Shown in pieces: positions 22,201 through 32,714 of a stretch of DNA of 64,000 bases. The notes below the pieces were generated by a model, which had not been told where the DNA came from, did not search any database, and was given only the letters and a program-made list of their open reading frames with translations. Source of the DNA: Lonicera japonica (lineage: Eukaryota; Streptophyta; Magnoliopsida; Dipsacales; Caprifoliaceae); the NCBI GenBank assembly GCA_021464415.1, contig CM038467.1:48855715-48919714 (forward strand), read 5' to 3'. The stretch's first letter is position 1. Each line of letters begins with the position of its first letter. The translations under genes and the position numbers were made by a program.

Positions 22201-22563
22201 GTTATCTGCTGCTTTTCCTGAACTTTCATCTGCCTCCTCAAGTTTCTTGATGTACTTTTGATTATTTCTTGCCATTACCTTCCATCCTGCCACAAGTTCA
22301 TAACACATGTCTTGTAAAATATTATGAGAGAGAGAGAGACTACTAAAAAATGTCAAAGTGAGAGCATGGGAATAATTCATCATGCTACCAAAAACAATTT
22401 ACATAATTCTGAAAATTTTCTGGCTTGTTGGATGGACAAAACACATAAGGTGGAGAGATATTCAATCATTTTTCATTACAATAGCAATGGATGATCAATT
22501 AACTCATGACTGCTACTATATAAGTATATCGTTATTCATAACACTTCAATAACTTGAGACATT
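22201..22563. other. Stretch with an unrecognised reverse-strand open frame
   Basis: A 76-codon reverse-strand frame (22383-22153) ends LQDMCYELVAGWKVMARNNQ and then KKLEEADESSGKAADN. The hydrophilic, helix-prone tail resembles an exon of a coiled-coil protein, and an acceptor-like TTACAAG precedes it, but I do not recognise it. It partly overlaps the antisense of the RING-H2 fragment, which weakens the case for a real gene. Confidence 0.25.
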
Positions 22564-23439
22564 CACTCTATTTCTGAGATGATTGCCAACTCTAGTTCAA
22601 CAACTCTTTTATGGGTACACGCATTTGTTCTTATTAGATTTGTAGCAGCAACGAAAGGATTGGGGGGCATGCTCATATTGCCTCATTCTCCTTCCAAGAT
22701 TTGAATCGTCGTTTTAATGGACAGGTGATCTCCTGGATAGCACTGAATATACAATAGCCTTACAATGATAAGCCTTTTCGTTACAATAGCATCTCCATCA
22801 ATGTGCAGCTCCTTTCCTTTACTGAGATGATCATATATCTACTCCGGAAAGTACAATTGGCTTGTATTCGCTGTAATATCATTATTTTTCCTCTCTCCAA
22901 CCATTTCAAGCAACAACATTCTGAAATTTTAAACGTCAGACTTGCACGACACCTTCCCAACACTCCTAGATGTCCATCAAGATATTGATGGGTTTAATGT
23001 CAAAATGTACAATTTTTCGGTCACACCCCTAGTGAAGATATTCAATCCCTTTTGCTATGCCAAGAGCAAAGTCTTGAGGCTTTTTCCACCTGAGCCAAGT
23101 GTTGTTCAATATGAAACTTTCTAGAGAATCATTTGTTAGGAACTCGTAAACAAACACACACCTAAATCCATCAGTAAAATACCTAACCAAACGAACCACA
23201 TTAATGTGGTGAATTCTTCCAATTGTTCTAACTTTGTTAATAAATTCTTCTCCATTCCCTTTGGCATTATTAAGGACCTTAACCGCTACAAAAATCTCAT
23301 CGGAAAGCTTTCCTTTGTACACCGTTCCATAACCTCCTTTACCTAATTTATCCTTAAATTGATAAATCTCATTGGAAAGCTTTCCTGGCTTGAGAGTTCT
23401 ATAATCTACCAAGAACTTTTCAATCTTTCATTAATTTGT
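22564..23439 (-). pseudogene. LRK10L-type receptor-like kinase, truncated
   Basis: The reverse strand reads VDYRTLKPGKLSNEIYQFKD, then LGKGGYGTVYKGKL (glycine loop), VAVKVLNN (catalytic lysine), HINVVRLV, SLESFI and GIAKGIEYLH, matching the kinase domain of plant LEAF RUST 10-like (PR5K-related) receptor kinases. Past a stop the text continues CDRKIVHFDIKPINIL, so the HRD arginine is replaced by phenylalanine in HFD. It then jumps over the activation loop to KSDV, LLLEMVGERKNND and IQILEGE, ending near 22564. Stops, frameshifts and the lost DFG segment make it a pseudogene. Extracellular and membrane regions are absent. A related copy lies on the opposite strand 1.1 kb away. Confidence 0.85.
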
Positions 23440-24540
23440 TCTACAGGGCAAACTCTGTTAGTGTCTTACCATATTAATTTGTTTTATATATATGAACTCT
23501 CATTAACCAATATTCACAACGTGGATTTTTATTTCTGATCTTCATTAGCCCACTTAGCATGCTCAAGACTACTATATATATGTATATAGGGTTGTGACAA
23601 CTATAAAAGTCAAATTAAATTTGAATGGAAAGAACTGATATTTTTCCCTTCTTTTATGTCATGGTTGTTTGTAATTTCCAATTGTTGTCTTCCAGGTTTG
23701 AAGTTATCATATTGACTACCATTTCTCATCATCGCATCTATCTATCTCTTATTTAAAATGAATATGAAATACAGTTGCAAGCTTTTTTCTTTTCAAGCCA
23801 TTTAGAATCTTGCACATCTTAAATTGGCGTGCCTAGCTATGTTATATTAACTTTTAAGATTTAGTTTCCATCTATGTTTTTTAGTTACAAATGTTCTATT
23901 GTCTGGTATTATTCTTTCCCTCGACAATGTACGTAGGTCCACTTGTATCTTGGCTATTGCAACTTACTATTTGTGAGTAAGCTTTCCCTCATCTTTTTTC
24001 CTCTTATAATTTGATGCATTGAAACTATAAAGTAGATTGAAAATTATAAGTTCTATTGGTTAAGTAGTTGTCATTAAGCTTTGTCGAACGCGCGAAAAGA
24101 CAACGTGAATCGGACTATTTAGATTGAACAAGCTCAATTGGACTCTGTAATGGAGACAAGTGTGCTACTTCCAATTGAAATTATAGTGGTTCAATCTATA
24201 TTACATTACGAAGCTAGGATGTATTTCAACCGCCACTGAAGTTGTGTCATCTTGGCCACTTATATATCACCTTTGCTAATTATTTTCTTCAAATTGATGA
24301 GTGTGCAGGGTAATCTAGTATGTTAAAAAGTATCTTTAAGTACATATATATACTAGATTAGGTTGCACAAGAAATGCGTGTGAGACTTGCATATTATAGT
24401 TTGAAAAAACTTATTATAACACAAATTATATATGACTCTGTGCTTAACTATGAACTTGTATTGCTTAAGGTCAATGGTTTGATGCCCACTGCATGTAAAT
24501 ATTTTATAAATTGCAGGGGTAAAAGTAAAAAGCAAATGTT
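23440..24540. other. Spacer between two divergent kinase copies
   Basis: I see no coding sequence. This is the space between the 5' ends of the reverse (22564-23439) and forward (24541-27216) kinase pseudogenes. No extracellular GUB_WAK or transmembrane exon was recognised on either side, so both copies begin close to the juxtamembrane segment. Confidence 0.5.
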
Positions 24541-25400
24541 CAACGCGATTGAATGCTACCTACAAAGTCAGAACAATCTCATGCCTATTCAGTGCAGTTA
24601 TTTGGGAATCAAGAAGATGACAAAAGGTTTCAAAGACAAATTTGGTGAATGAGGTTATGGTTTCGTGTACAAAGGAAAGCTTTGAAGTGGCGGCCTTATG
24701 ATCGTTAAGTTACTGGGCAAGTCCAAAGCTAGGGGGCAAGATTTCGTCAATGAAGTATCTAGAGTCGGTAGAATTCATCACGTCAACCTGGTGCATTTCG
24801 TTGGATTTTGTGCCTAGAGTACCAAACGGCTTTCGTATACATGACTTCTTGCCCAACAGTTCTCTTGAGAATTATCTCTTTTCCAGTGACAGAAACATCA
24901 ACATCCCTACGTTAAGCTGGGATAGGAAGTATCAAATTGTGATCAGAGTTGCACGAGGGATTGAGTATCTGCACCGAGGCTGTGACGTTCATATTCTTCA
25001 CTTTGATATCAAGCCGCATAATGTTCTTCTAGACGATAACTTGGTCCCAAAGGTTTCTGACTTTAGGCTTGCAAAGTTGTGTCCGGTTTACAATAATATC
25101 GTGTCTCTAACTGCAGCTAGGGGAACGATTGGATATGTTGGTTTGGAACTTATCAACAGAAGCATTGGAGGCGTATCATAGAAGACTGATGTGTATAGCT
25201 TTGGAATGTTGTTGATGCAAATGGTGGGATTGAAAAAGGACGTACCAGCTAATGAAGAAGTTCAAGTCAATACTTTCCATCTTGGGTTTATGATAGATTC
25301 AGGAAAGGACATCAAAATGGGAGATGGCAGCGATGATGAATGAAGATGAGAAGAAAACCGCGAAGAAGATGATGTTAGTTGCATTATGGTGCATACAAAT
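24541..25400 (+). pseudogene. LRK10L-type receptor-like kinase, main part
   Basis: The frame reads GIKKMTKGFKDKFGE, a stop, then GYGFVYKGKL (glycine loop broken by TGA at 24650), MIVKLLGKSKARGQDFVNEV and RIHHVNLVHFVGFC. In a shifted frame come DFLPNSSLENYLF, RVARGIEYLHRGCD and ILHFDIKPHNVLLDDN. The HRD arginine is phenylalanine, as in the opposite-strand copy. DFG is changed to DFR and the APE-type motif to GLE. Another stop precedes KTDVYSFGMLLMQMVG. Frames shift again near 25250-25330 before KKTAKKMMLVALWCIQ, where a solo LTR cuts the gene after ATACAAAT. Membrane receptor kinase by family; inactive by several independent lesions. Confidence 0.88.
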
Positions 25401-27045
25401 TGTGAGAATCCGCAAATGCGACCCCCGGGTCTCGTCCCCGTTCGTTGGGCGTCTGAAACGTCGAAAAGGATCCCGTCGTTCCATTTGCTTGGAGTGTTTT
25501 GATAATTCATATCGGGTGTCCCTCTATCCTGTTTCTAGGTACAAGAGGGTTCATTCAGAGTCGCCAGTACATTTTACGAGAAAACGGACAAAAAAAGGGG
25601 TCGTGTAAGAGAATAGGCTACATATAAGCCTTTCTTTACACGTTTGTCTACGAAACCAGGATTCTATAGGGTTCGGGAACTATATTACGGTTTGGGAAGG
25701 TGTTAAGCACCCATTCCGCCCTTTCGGTCTCTAATGGACTTATATGTTTATTTTATGTTGAAGAACTTGGATGCTTTTACTGATAGTCTACTACTTCTCG
25801 AATAAAAACCCTAATTTTAGGGAAAGCGGGAAAGGGTATGAAAAGCCTTTGTGTTTCGAGATCCGATGTTTTTATTATTGAAAGACGTAAATACAAATGG
25901 CAAAAACCTTTTATTTTGAAAGAGTATCCCGTATTATTTCCTCAGATAATGACGGTTTTCTCGTGTTGTGATTACTTTCGTAAAAAGTTCGGATTTTGTA
26001 TCGGGACTAATTTAATATGGAATTAGAACTCTTTGAGGAGAGTTATCAGACACGTCGCAGTCTATAGAAAAGACAGGATATGTTGATTTTAATTCCTAGA
26101 TAAGTCTTATCGGTCCGGGTTTTGAAAACAGAATTTTATCCGGATGATAATATACTTACACTTCTGGTTTTGCAAACGGTTTTATCAGGGTCTTTTGTTT
26201 TGAAAATGATAGACTACTTTGTAACTTGGCAATAAGTTTATTCAAATAAAACGTGGACAAAACAACAAAAATAAAACAAGTACACAGATAAACCTGATTT
26301 TCGAGCGCGTTAGGAATCTAGCACAACCATGTTGCCACTTCGCTTACTAGGACGGGGCTAGAAGAGACTTTATTTACCTTCCCGACGAGAATAATAATAA
26401 GAAAGAGAATATAATACGGCAGAGAGATCTCCAGCGATAATAATCTTCTCTTTCTTCAGATATTTTCGAGAATTCGATTTCAGAGACCGGACACGTTGAG
26501 TGTCGAGAATAGATTCGATAATTCTTCAGAAATAAGACGATACTCGAGAATGCTTGACGAACGATCAGAAAATCAGATCATAAACTTCGCTGCCAAACTG
26601 CTCTAAAACTGCTGTTTTTTGCTCTGTTTTTGGTGTTTTGTTGCTGTCCAACTTGCTGTCTAGAACCCATGGGGGTGCTGGCCTATTTATAGTGACGTAA
26701 AGGTGTATGTCGCGCGATATTTTGGTGTATGTCGCGTGACAATCTTGACTGTCGTGCGACATTTCACTTTAATGATGATTCTGACTCACTGATGAGTCAG
26801 AAAGTGGAGTGGTGGGGTGTTTGTCGCGCGACATGTCCCTATAAAGTGGGATTGTCGCGCAACAATCTTGAATGTCGTGTGACAATCTTGAATGTCGTAC
26901 GACATTTCCATTAAAAACAGGTTTGTTTGCCCAACAAATGTTTGCTGGGCAGTCTCGGGTGTTCGGGTGGGTCCCGGACTCCAGAAACAGTAATTTTCGA
27001 AGATCGTTAGGATTCTTGCGGGGGTTACAGATCGGGGTGTCTACA
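25401..27045 (-). mobile_element. Tat/Ogre-like solo LTR inserted in the kinase pseudogene
   Basis: On the reverse strand it starts TGTAGACACCCCGATCTGTA at 27045 and ends GCGGATTCTCACA at 25401. A perfect 5-bp target duplication CAAAT flanks it (25396-25400 and 27046-27050). The conserved 3' block with CACCTTCCCAAACCG and the GACCCGGGGGTCGCATTTGC text tie it to the LTR family at 60429-62480. A TATA box lies at 26684-26692 (reverse strand). With 1645 bp and no PBS or internal region it is a solo LTR. The frames inside are not genes. Confidence 0.88.
26709..26903. repeat. Seven GTCGCGCGAC-type palindromes in LTR promoter
   Basis: The decamer GTCGYRYRAC, mostly self-complementary, occurs at 26709, 26731, 26751, 26823, 26853, 26874 and 26894, for example GTCGCGCGAC and GTCGTACGAC. 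Flanks often extend the pairing (TGTCGCGCGACA, AATGTCGTACGACATT). In the LTR's own orientation the cluster lies between the LTR start and the TATA box (26684-26692). Confidence 0.9.
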
Positions 27046-27216
27046 CAAATGAATCCGTTGGACCATCCTTCGATGAACAAAGTAGTCAAAATACTAGAAA
27101 GTGAAGTTGAACATTTGACAAATCCACCTGAGCCTTATCAGGAGGTGGAGGCAATGACATGGAGTGAAATTACAACGGATTCGGTTTCTTTGTTGGGTAA
27201 TTCCTTGTATAATTAA
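27046..27216 (+). pseudogene. LRK10L-type receptor-like kinase, C-terminal part
   Basis: Directly after the CAAAT duplication the text reads ATGAATCCGTTGGACCATCC, giving NPLDHPSMNKVVKILESEVE, then EHLTNPPEP and a stop at 27214. This is the canonical end of an LRK10L kinase domain, where W-C-I-Q-M-x-P-x-D-R-P-S-M is followed by a short proline-containing tail. With the LTR and one target duplicate removed, it joins in frame to ALWCIQ at 25385-25400. The conserved arginine of D-R-P is histidine here. Confidence 0.88.
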
Positions 27217-27589
27217 GCAGCCTTAAATGTGACAATAGAATCATAAGTCACTCCCTAGAATTAGATTATTCCCAATGAGTATTGTGTTTTCATGTTCCAT
27301 AGAAAATTTTTAAAAATTCCCATAGAACCCTTAGCAAATTTTTTAGATACTTTTTAAAATTTAAAAACAATTTTAGAATGCCAAAAGAATTTTTCAGATT
27401 GAAAGAATAAATTCATAAAATAATTATTTGTGTGTGTACATATATGTACATGTGTGTGCGTGTGTGAGAAAGAGGTGAGAGGCATATATGCAAATGTAGG
27501 AAAAAAGAGGGGTATATGTGTATTTATCACAAAGGGAGTCCAAGTTGTATCCGCTAGCATGTAAGAGGTGAGGGGCTGTGTTTATGTGT

Positions 27590-27592
<3 letters not shown>

Positions 27593-27626
<34 letters not shown>
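27593..27626. repeat. (GA)17 microsatellite
   Basis: An uninterrupted GA dinucleotide run of 34 bp, followed by GATTATG. No coding context. Confidence 0.95.
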
Positions 27627-27630
<4 letters not shown>

Positions 27631-27724
27631 GTATGAGAAAGAAAAACAATTACTTTCTAATCTGTGTATAAGCAACTACTTATGAAGTTCCATCGTACTT
27701 TTGATTTCCACTCGTACTCATTAG

Positions 27725-27830
27725 ACTTTATAAAAACTTTTATTTTAAAAAATTTATAATTGCAACAAGATTCAAACCTCAGTAATAAAAAAGATAGACA
27801 CACCTCCGACCACTAGGCCACTTATTATTT
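27725..27830 (-). mobile_element. tRNA-derived SINE candidate, reverse strand
   Basis: The reverse strand has TGGCCTAGTGGTCGG (27820-27806), a good match to the RNA polymerase III A box, and GGTTTGAATC (27778-27769), a good match to the B box, about 28 bp apart. An AT-rich tail follows. Box spacing and order fit a plant tRNA-related SINE; there is no cloverleaf, so it is not a tRNA gene. I did not find a clear target duplication. Confidence 0.5.
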
Positions 27831-28351
27831 TTGTTAATTATTATTTTCAAATTAGATATATATGCATCAGCACACGCTTAGTATATGTGTGCTTAAGTTG
27901 CAATTCCATATGATTTTGGTTTTGCAATTCTCTTTTTCTTTTGTGGAATTCAATTTTTTATGAAATTGAAATTAATAGAATTGGAATTCCATCAGAATTC
28001 CAAACTCCGTGTTTCAATCCAAACAATATTTTTAGAATTCAAGAGTCCAATTCCAAGGCTTGGAATTTAAGATCCCAGACACCCTAAACATAGGTTTTCA
28101 GCTTTAAATCAAATGCACAAAGGTAGTGATTTATATCATAGAATTGTATCTGTAAAGAGGTTATTTTACTACAGAGCAATAATCAATACCCAAAGCATCC
28201 CAATCTACATAATTTGGTGAATCTGAATTTGCATCTATCATCAAAATGCAAAGAAAAAAAAATACAAATCATACATACCCTCAAACATATGCCGATTCTG
28301 ATTAAGCTGGAGAACCTGAAGAAAGGAAAAACAAAGGTGATGGTCAGTACG

Positions 28352-28960
28352 TGGAGTAACGATAATGCTAAACTGGCAAAATTACCTGGTCTAGTGCTTT
28401 GATAGATGTACCCGACTTCTTTAAGAGTTGTACATTTCATTAACGATGTACAAGCGTACAACTACTAAAAGTGAGTGTTTAACTGTAAAAACCATTGGTC
28501 TGGTAATTTGATCAGCGTGCGTGCCATTGTTAATGTCAAGAAGTGGAGTAACGATAATAATAAACTAATCAAATTATCTAACCAAGTGCTTTGACATATG
28601 TACCCAACTTCTTTAAGAGTTGTCCGTTTCATTATGAGGTACAAGCGTACAACTATTAAAATTGAGTGCTCAACTTTCAAAACACTTGGTCTGGTAATTT
28701 GATCAGCACACCATCGTTAATGTAAAATGACCAAGTGCTTTGACAAATGTACCAACTTCTGTAAGAGTTGTGCATTTCATTACCAAGGTACAAGCGTACA
28801 ACTATTAAAACTGAGAGTACAACTGTCAAAACACTTGGTCCAGTAATTTAATTGCATACCAACTTCTTTAAGAGTTGTACATTTCATTAATGAGGTACAA
28901 GCTTACAAGTTACAACTATTAAAATTGAGAGTACAAATATCAAAACACTTGGTTTGGAAA
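28352..28960. repeat. Four tandem units with shrinking period
   Basis: The block ACTTCTTTAAGAGTTGT (one copy has ACTTCTGTAAGAG) starts at 28415, 28607, 28755 and 28862, giving spacings of 192, 148 and 107 bp. Between them recur GAGGTACAAGCGTACAACTA, AACACTTGGTCTGGTAATTT and, in the first two, GTGGAGTAACGATAAT. Successive units lose the distal part first, so the array looks like unequal duplication with progressive 5' loss. The open frames on both strands are repeat text. Confidence 0.85.
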
Positions 28961-30349
28961 TTGGATCAGATTGAACATACATTTATGTATCACCAAATGG
29001 AATTCAATAGCTTAGATTTTCAACGTGCACTTTTAAAGTTCCGTAAATGGTCTCAACAACATTCAGTAGGAATCCATCTGAAGCATGCTTTGCCAACAAA
29101 GAAACTGATACGGGTAGATTATCATACGTCCCTAGCAGTATACCTGTAGATTTGTTGAACCGATCTCTTAAGAAACAATATTGTAGAAATGCTATGGTAA
29201 TTATGGAATTTTATGGGTTCGTTTGATTCAGTTACATGGAAAAGAATTTAATTCCTTCGAGTTGTTTCACACAGAAACTTTCCATGGAAAACAAAAGGTT
29301 AGGGCCTGTTTGATAAAAAGATGGAAAACAATTAAATTTAATTAAAAGCTGGAAACAGAGATGGTGTTTGGTGACATATTCGTCATATTTTTCCCCTTTT
29401 TTCATGGGAATATATTCATAAAGATCGCCTAAAGAATTTGACTCAGCAAATCACTATTCACTTTTCCAACTTCTCATAAATTTAGTAATGTTTTTAATCA
29501 TATTCTAACCTCTTGTTTTTTATATATATTTTTTGTGGAGGGGGGGGGGAAGAGGAGGGAGGGTTTCAGTTTGATTTCTAGGCTGAAGAATGATAGGGAA
29601 AACAATTAATTTGTGTGAGAAGATGAAAAAAGAGAAGAGTGATATGGTGATACGTTCTCCATATTTTCCTTATTTTTCATGGGAAGATTTCCCTACCTAC
29701 TGTCCAAAGAATTGGATTCCACGGAAAACAGAAAAAGTAGTAAAAAAATCTTACCAAATTCCTCATCTCATTTTCGAACTTCTCAAAATATTAGTTGTTT
29801 TCCCAATTGTTTTCCAACTTTACAATATAATGTACTCTTAGGGAGAAAGTGTTATTGAATTCCATGAAAAAGGAACAATTAGGCTACACTAGATTGTCCT
29901 ATGGAAATTCATTTCCTAGAAAATTAATGCAATCAAACAGAAGTAAAGAATGAAAAATATGGAATCTTGGGGATTTTCCATGAATAGATGTGAAACCCAA
30001 CAAAAATTGGGGGAGAGAGAGATAACCTGGCAAAATCCAGATAGCCCGGCAATGGACAACTAGCTAAAAGCCTTGGCACAGAATGTTTCCAGTGTAGACG
30101 GCTCTGTTTTCAGTTTTGGTGGAGGCCCAGGAACCGAGGGTATCACAAGGATGCCATAGTCCTACAAATTTAATTTTATAGGGTACTTAAAAAGGGATAG
30201 AGTTGAAACAATTGTTAGAGAATTAACATACAAAAAACGAGAAGAAACAAATTACAGCAGGTTTAGTCTCAGAGAATTATTCTTGTTGTGTTTGGCTCTT
30301 CATCAGCTTCCAGGTGCCTTTGTTGTTGTACCAGTATGGAAGGTTTTTG
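28961..30349. other. Non-coding stretch with a diverged direct repeat
   Basis: Two blocks, about 29335-29500 and 29625-29800, share TTTTTCATGGGAA, CTAAAGAATTGGA-like text and CTTCTCA, forming an old direct duplication around a G run at 29540-29549. A phrase AGGGCCTGTTTGATAA at 29303 looks like the end of a MITE. The short frame at 28925-29149 ends ALPTKKLIRVDYHTSLAVYL and is unrecognised. I found no gene. Confidence 0.4.
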
Positions 30350-31680
30350 TGAAAGAGATATGTCCTAGGACTATTCATATATTATGATTTGTACTTGGAT
30401 ATCTTATGCTTATTGTCATTAATAAAGTTGATTTCATTTTACTTTATATTCTCTTGTAAATAATATTTATTAATACTAGTTCATCAAGTACGTGACTAGA
30501 TTGTTGGATGCTAGTAATGTCATAATAATATTGTTTAGATGTCCCTGATCATATGTCAATAACCTAGGATCACATTGATATAATGATTAGAGTATGGGTC
30601 AGCTGATGACTATGTTCCACAAGTCATGAATATGGAGATATCAAGCTGAACATACTGATACTTGTTAGTGAACAAAGTATTGGATCGACCCGCTTTGGGG
30701 ACACTGCGAGGAGTGTTACATAATGCCATCAGTGATGTTCCCCATTTGTGATATCGTATTATCCTCAGACATGAGATCGCCATGGTTACCAACATAGGGA
30801 TTAGCATGTCAGGCATTATCAAACGTTGCTCTTGACCGAGTAATTATAAAGATGATGATCGAGCATACTATGAACTATGTAGAGGTATGTGGTTGATCAA
30901 GATGGGATTTGTCACTCTCATATAATGAGAGAGATATCGTTGGGCCCCTTGATAAGTATAATTAATATTTGCATGGCCATGCACAAATGAGATGTCATTT
31001 GTTTTAGATTAATTATACTTAGAGATCAAGAAATAAAGATTGCACTATACAAGAATGACACTTGCCTAGTCTTGTGTTCAATCTAGATATCGATTGACAA
31101 AATGAGTTAATATGTGGAATATCAATTTAAAGTTGTGTTGTTTTGACCATTATACCCTTTGGGTAATAGTAATGTTTTACTAGAGACCGCTTACTATTTC
31201 GTATAATAAAACGGGCTTTTAATTATACTGCCAAAGAGTATAAACCTACAGGGTCGCACACCAAAACGAGTTGGATCAAAACGAATTGAAAATGGGCCAA
31301 GTTGGACTTGGGCCTAATTCGTTTTGTTGCTTAGGGTTTCTCACTAGGGTTCCCCTTTAAAAGGGACCATTGTTCCTCTTGGCCGCACTGTGAGAGAAAC
31401 AGAGGCAGAGTACGAAATTAGTGTGAGAACCCTATAGGCGGTAGTACACCAAGCAAGGATCCGATCTCGTTCGTGTGTGCATACCGTAGAGGCGTTGTAT
31501 TTTCAACGCTAGAACGACAACAACAGAAGGTTCTGTCCACCGTGTTCATTGATTTTAATTCGAATCTCGAACAAGGTATGTTTTCTATCGATTTTTATTG
31601 AACTGTATAGATCCTAGGGTTTAATGATTAGTGCATAAATTAGTGTATGTGATGCATGATTACTGCCCTAATTCCCTACA
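30350..31680 (+). mobile_element. Copia-type solo or 3' LTR candidate
   Basis: The block starts near TGAAAGAGATATGTCCTAGG and ends GCCCTAATTCCCTACA at 31680. It contains a promoter-like CCCTTTAAAAGGGACC (about 31352) with a downstream leader, and closes with CA, in the place where related LTRs are followed by a tRNA-Met PBS. Here GTTTAAAGAG follows instead, so no PBS is present. I did not find a clean 5-bp target duplication, so the start is uncertain. No coding domain occurs inside; the reverse frame at 30610-30822 is not a gene. Confidence 0.5.
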
Positions 31681-32055
31681 GTTTAAAGAGTGGATTCCCA
31701 CTGGTCTCTAGCATACTGGTATAGGCAAGTAAATTTCCATACCGGTACGCCGGTTGTTTTCATGTTTGGGAGGTCACGTATTGCTAGCATACTGGTATAG
31801 ACCTAAAACTGGTTATAGCAGTACGAGCTAGTGCAAAACCAGGCCCATTAAGTTAATTTTTTGCTACCTGCATAAATAGGATATATTTATTCTATTTATT
31901 GTAACTTCATATAATCTTGACATGAATTCTGTATAATATAAAATTTGTGGTCTACACCGAAGAGCAGAGCGTAATTCATTCTTCACGGAGTGGCAGGCAT
32001 CAATGTTTTCATCTGTTGACCGAAGAGCTTCTTGTTGAGATTTATATTTATGTAA
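31681..32055. other. Non-coding stretch
   Basis: A CTAGCATACTGGTATAG phrase occurs twice (31707 and 31784) around inverted TACCGGTACGCCGGT text. No gene; the reverse-strand frame at 31864-32100 has no recognisable domain. Confidence 0.4.
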
Positions 32056-32225
32056 TGTATATGATGTGTATATGATGTGTATGCTTAGGTCACATATCAC
32101 TTAAGGGGCTAGATAGGTAATTGGTAGTATAGGGAAGAAACCCTAATTTCTAGTTTTTCTCTTATATATAATGTGTTGTTCTCTCTTCAATAATAGATCA
32201 TTCTATCATTCTCACATCTCTCACA
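32056..32225 (+). mobile_element. Short 5' LTR of a Copia element
   Basis: A block of about 170 bp beginning near TGTATATGATGTGTATGC and ending CTCACATCTCTCACA precedes the PBS directly. It contains TCTTATATATAATG, a TATA-like element, and CTCTTCAATAATAGATC, a poly(A)-signal-like text. The short length fits Ale/Retrofit-type Copia LTRs. The start is approximate because no 3' LTR was found to align with it. Confidence 0.55.
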
Positions 32226-32236
32226 TGGTATCAGAG
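32226..32236 (+). promoter_or_regulatory. Primer binding site (initiator tRNA-Met)
   Basis: TGGTATCAGAG follows the LTR end CA directly. It is the plus-strand sequence complementary to the 3' end of plant initiator methionine tRNA, the usual primer of Copia reverse transcription. Confidence 0.85.
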
Positions 32237-32714
32237 GCCATTTCTTGAGAAATCCCTGCTGTGTCTCCACTCTAGCAGTGTACAACCCTAGCCGCCCCTA
32301 AACCCTAGCCGTCGCCCCTTTTCCCTTACGTAAAACCCTAGCCGCCGCCCTTCTTTCTTTCATAACGCATCCAACACTTATCCGTTCCCAGAACCACCTA
32401 CACAGACTTGCTCGGAATCCCTAGGCGAGCCCCACCCCGAAAGCGCCTCGCCGGACGACGCTCCACGTGCCTCCACACGCCACCATCGCCTCCGCGCGTT
32501 AGATCCACGGGCCGACCACAACCACCGCTCGTGGCAAGTCAAATCAACACCAAAACTTCCAGTCCAAGCTACACCTTTGCCTTCTTTACCTCTAAATTCG
32601 CTTCTCTTTATACCAAATTGTCCCTTTAAAGTTTAATCTAATCTCCATTAGTAAATTAACTCAAACATTACCATGTTCTGTTATCTTTATCGCTAATTCA
32701 GTTCTTTTGTAGGA

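Larger units (their letters stand above)
27217..28351. other. Non-coding stretch with microsatellite and AATTCC-rich MITE text
   Basis: It holds a (GA)17 run at 27593-27626, a reverse SINE candidate near 27725-27830, and at about 27895-28085 a block rich in GGAATTCC/AATTCCA text that resembles the flanks of the LINE at 40.1 and 46.6-46.95 kb. The open frames around 27354-27675 are read through GA/TC repeats and are not genes. Confidence 0.5.

Noticed and set aside
27354..27675. Reverse-strand frames rich in SLSLSL and THTHVH
   Set aside because: They are translations of GA/TC and GT/CA microsatellite text.
28352..28960. Array of direct repeats with spacers, superficially CRISPR-like
   Set aside because: Units are long, unequal and related along their whole length, there are no unique spacers, and the DNA is from a plant nucleus.
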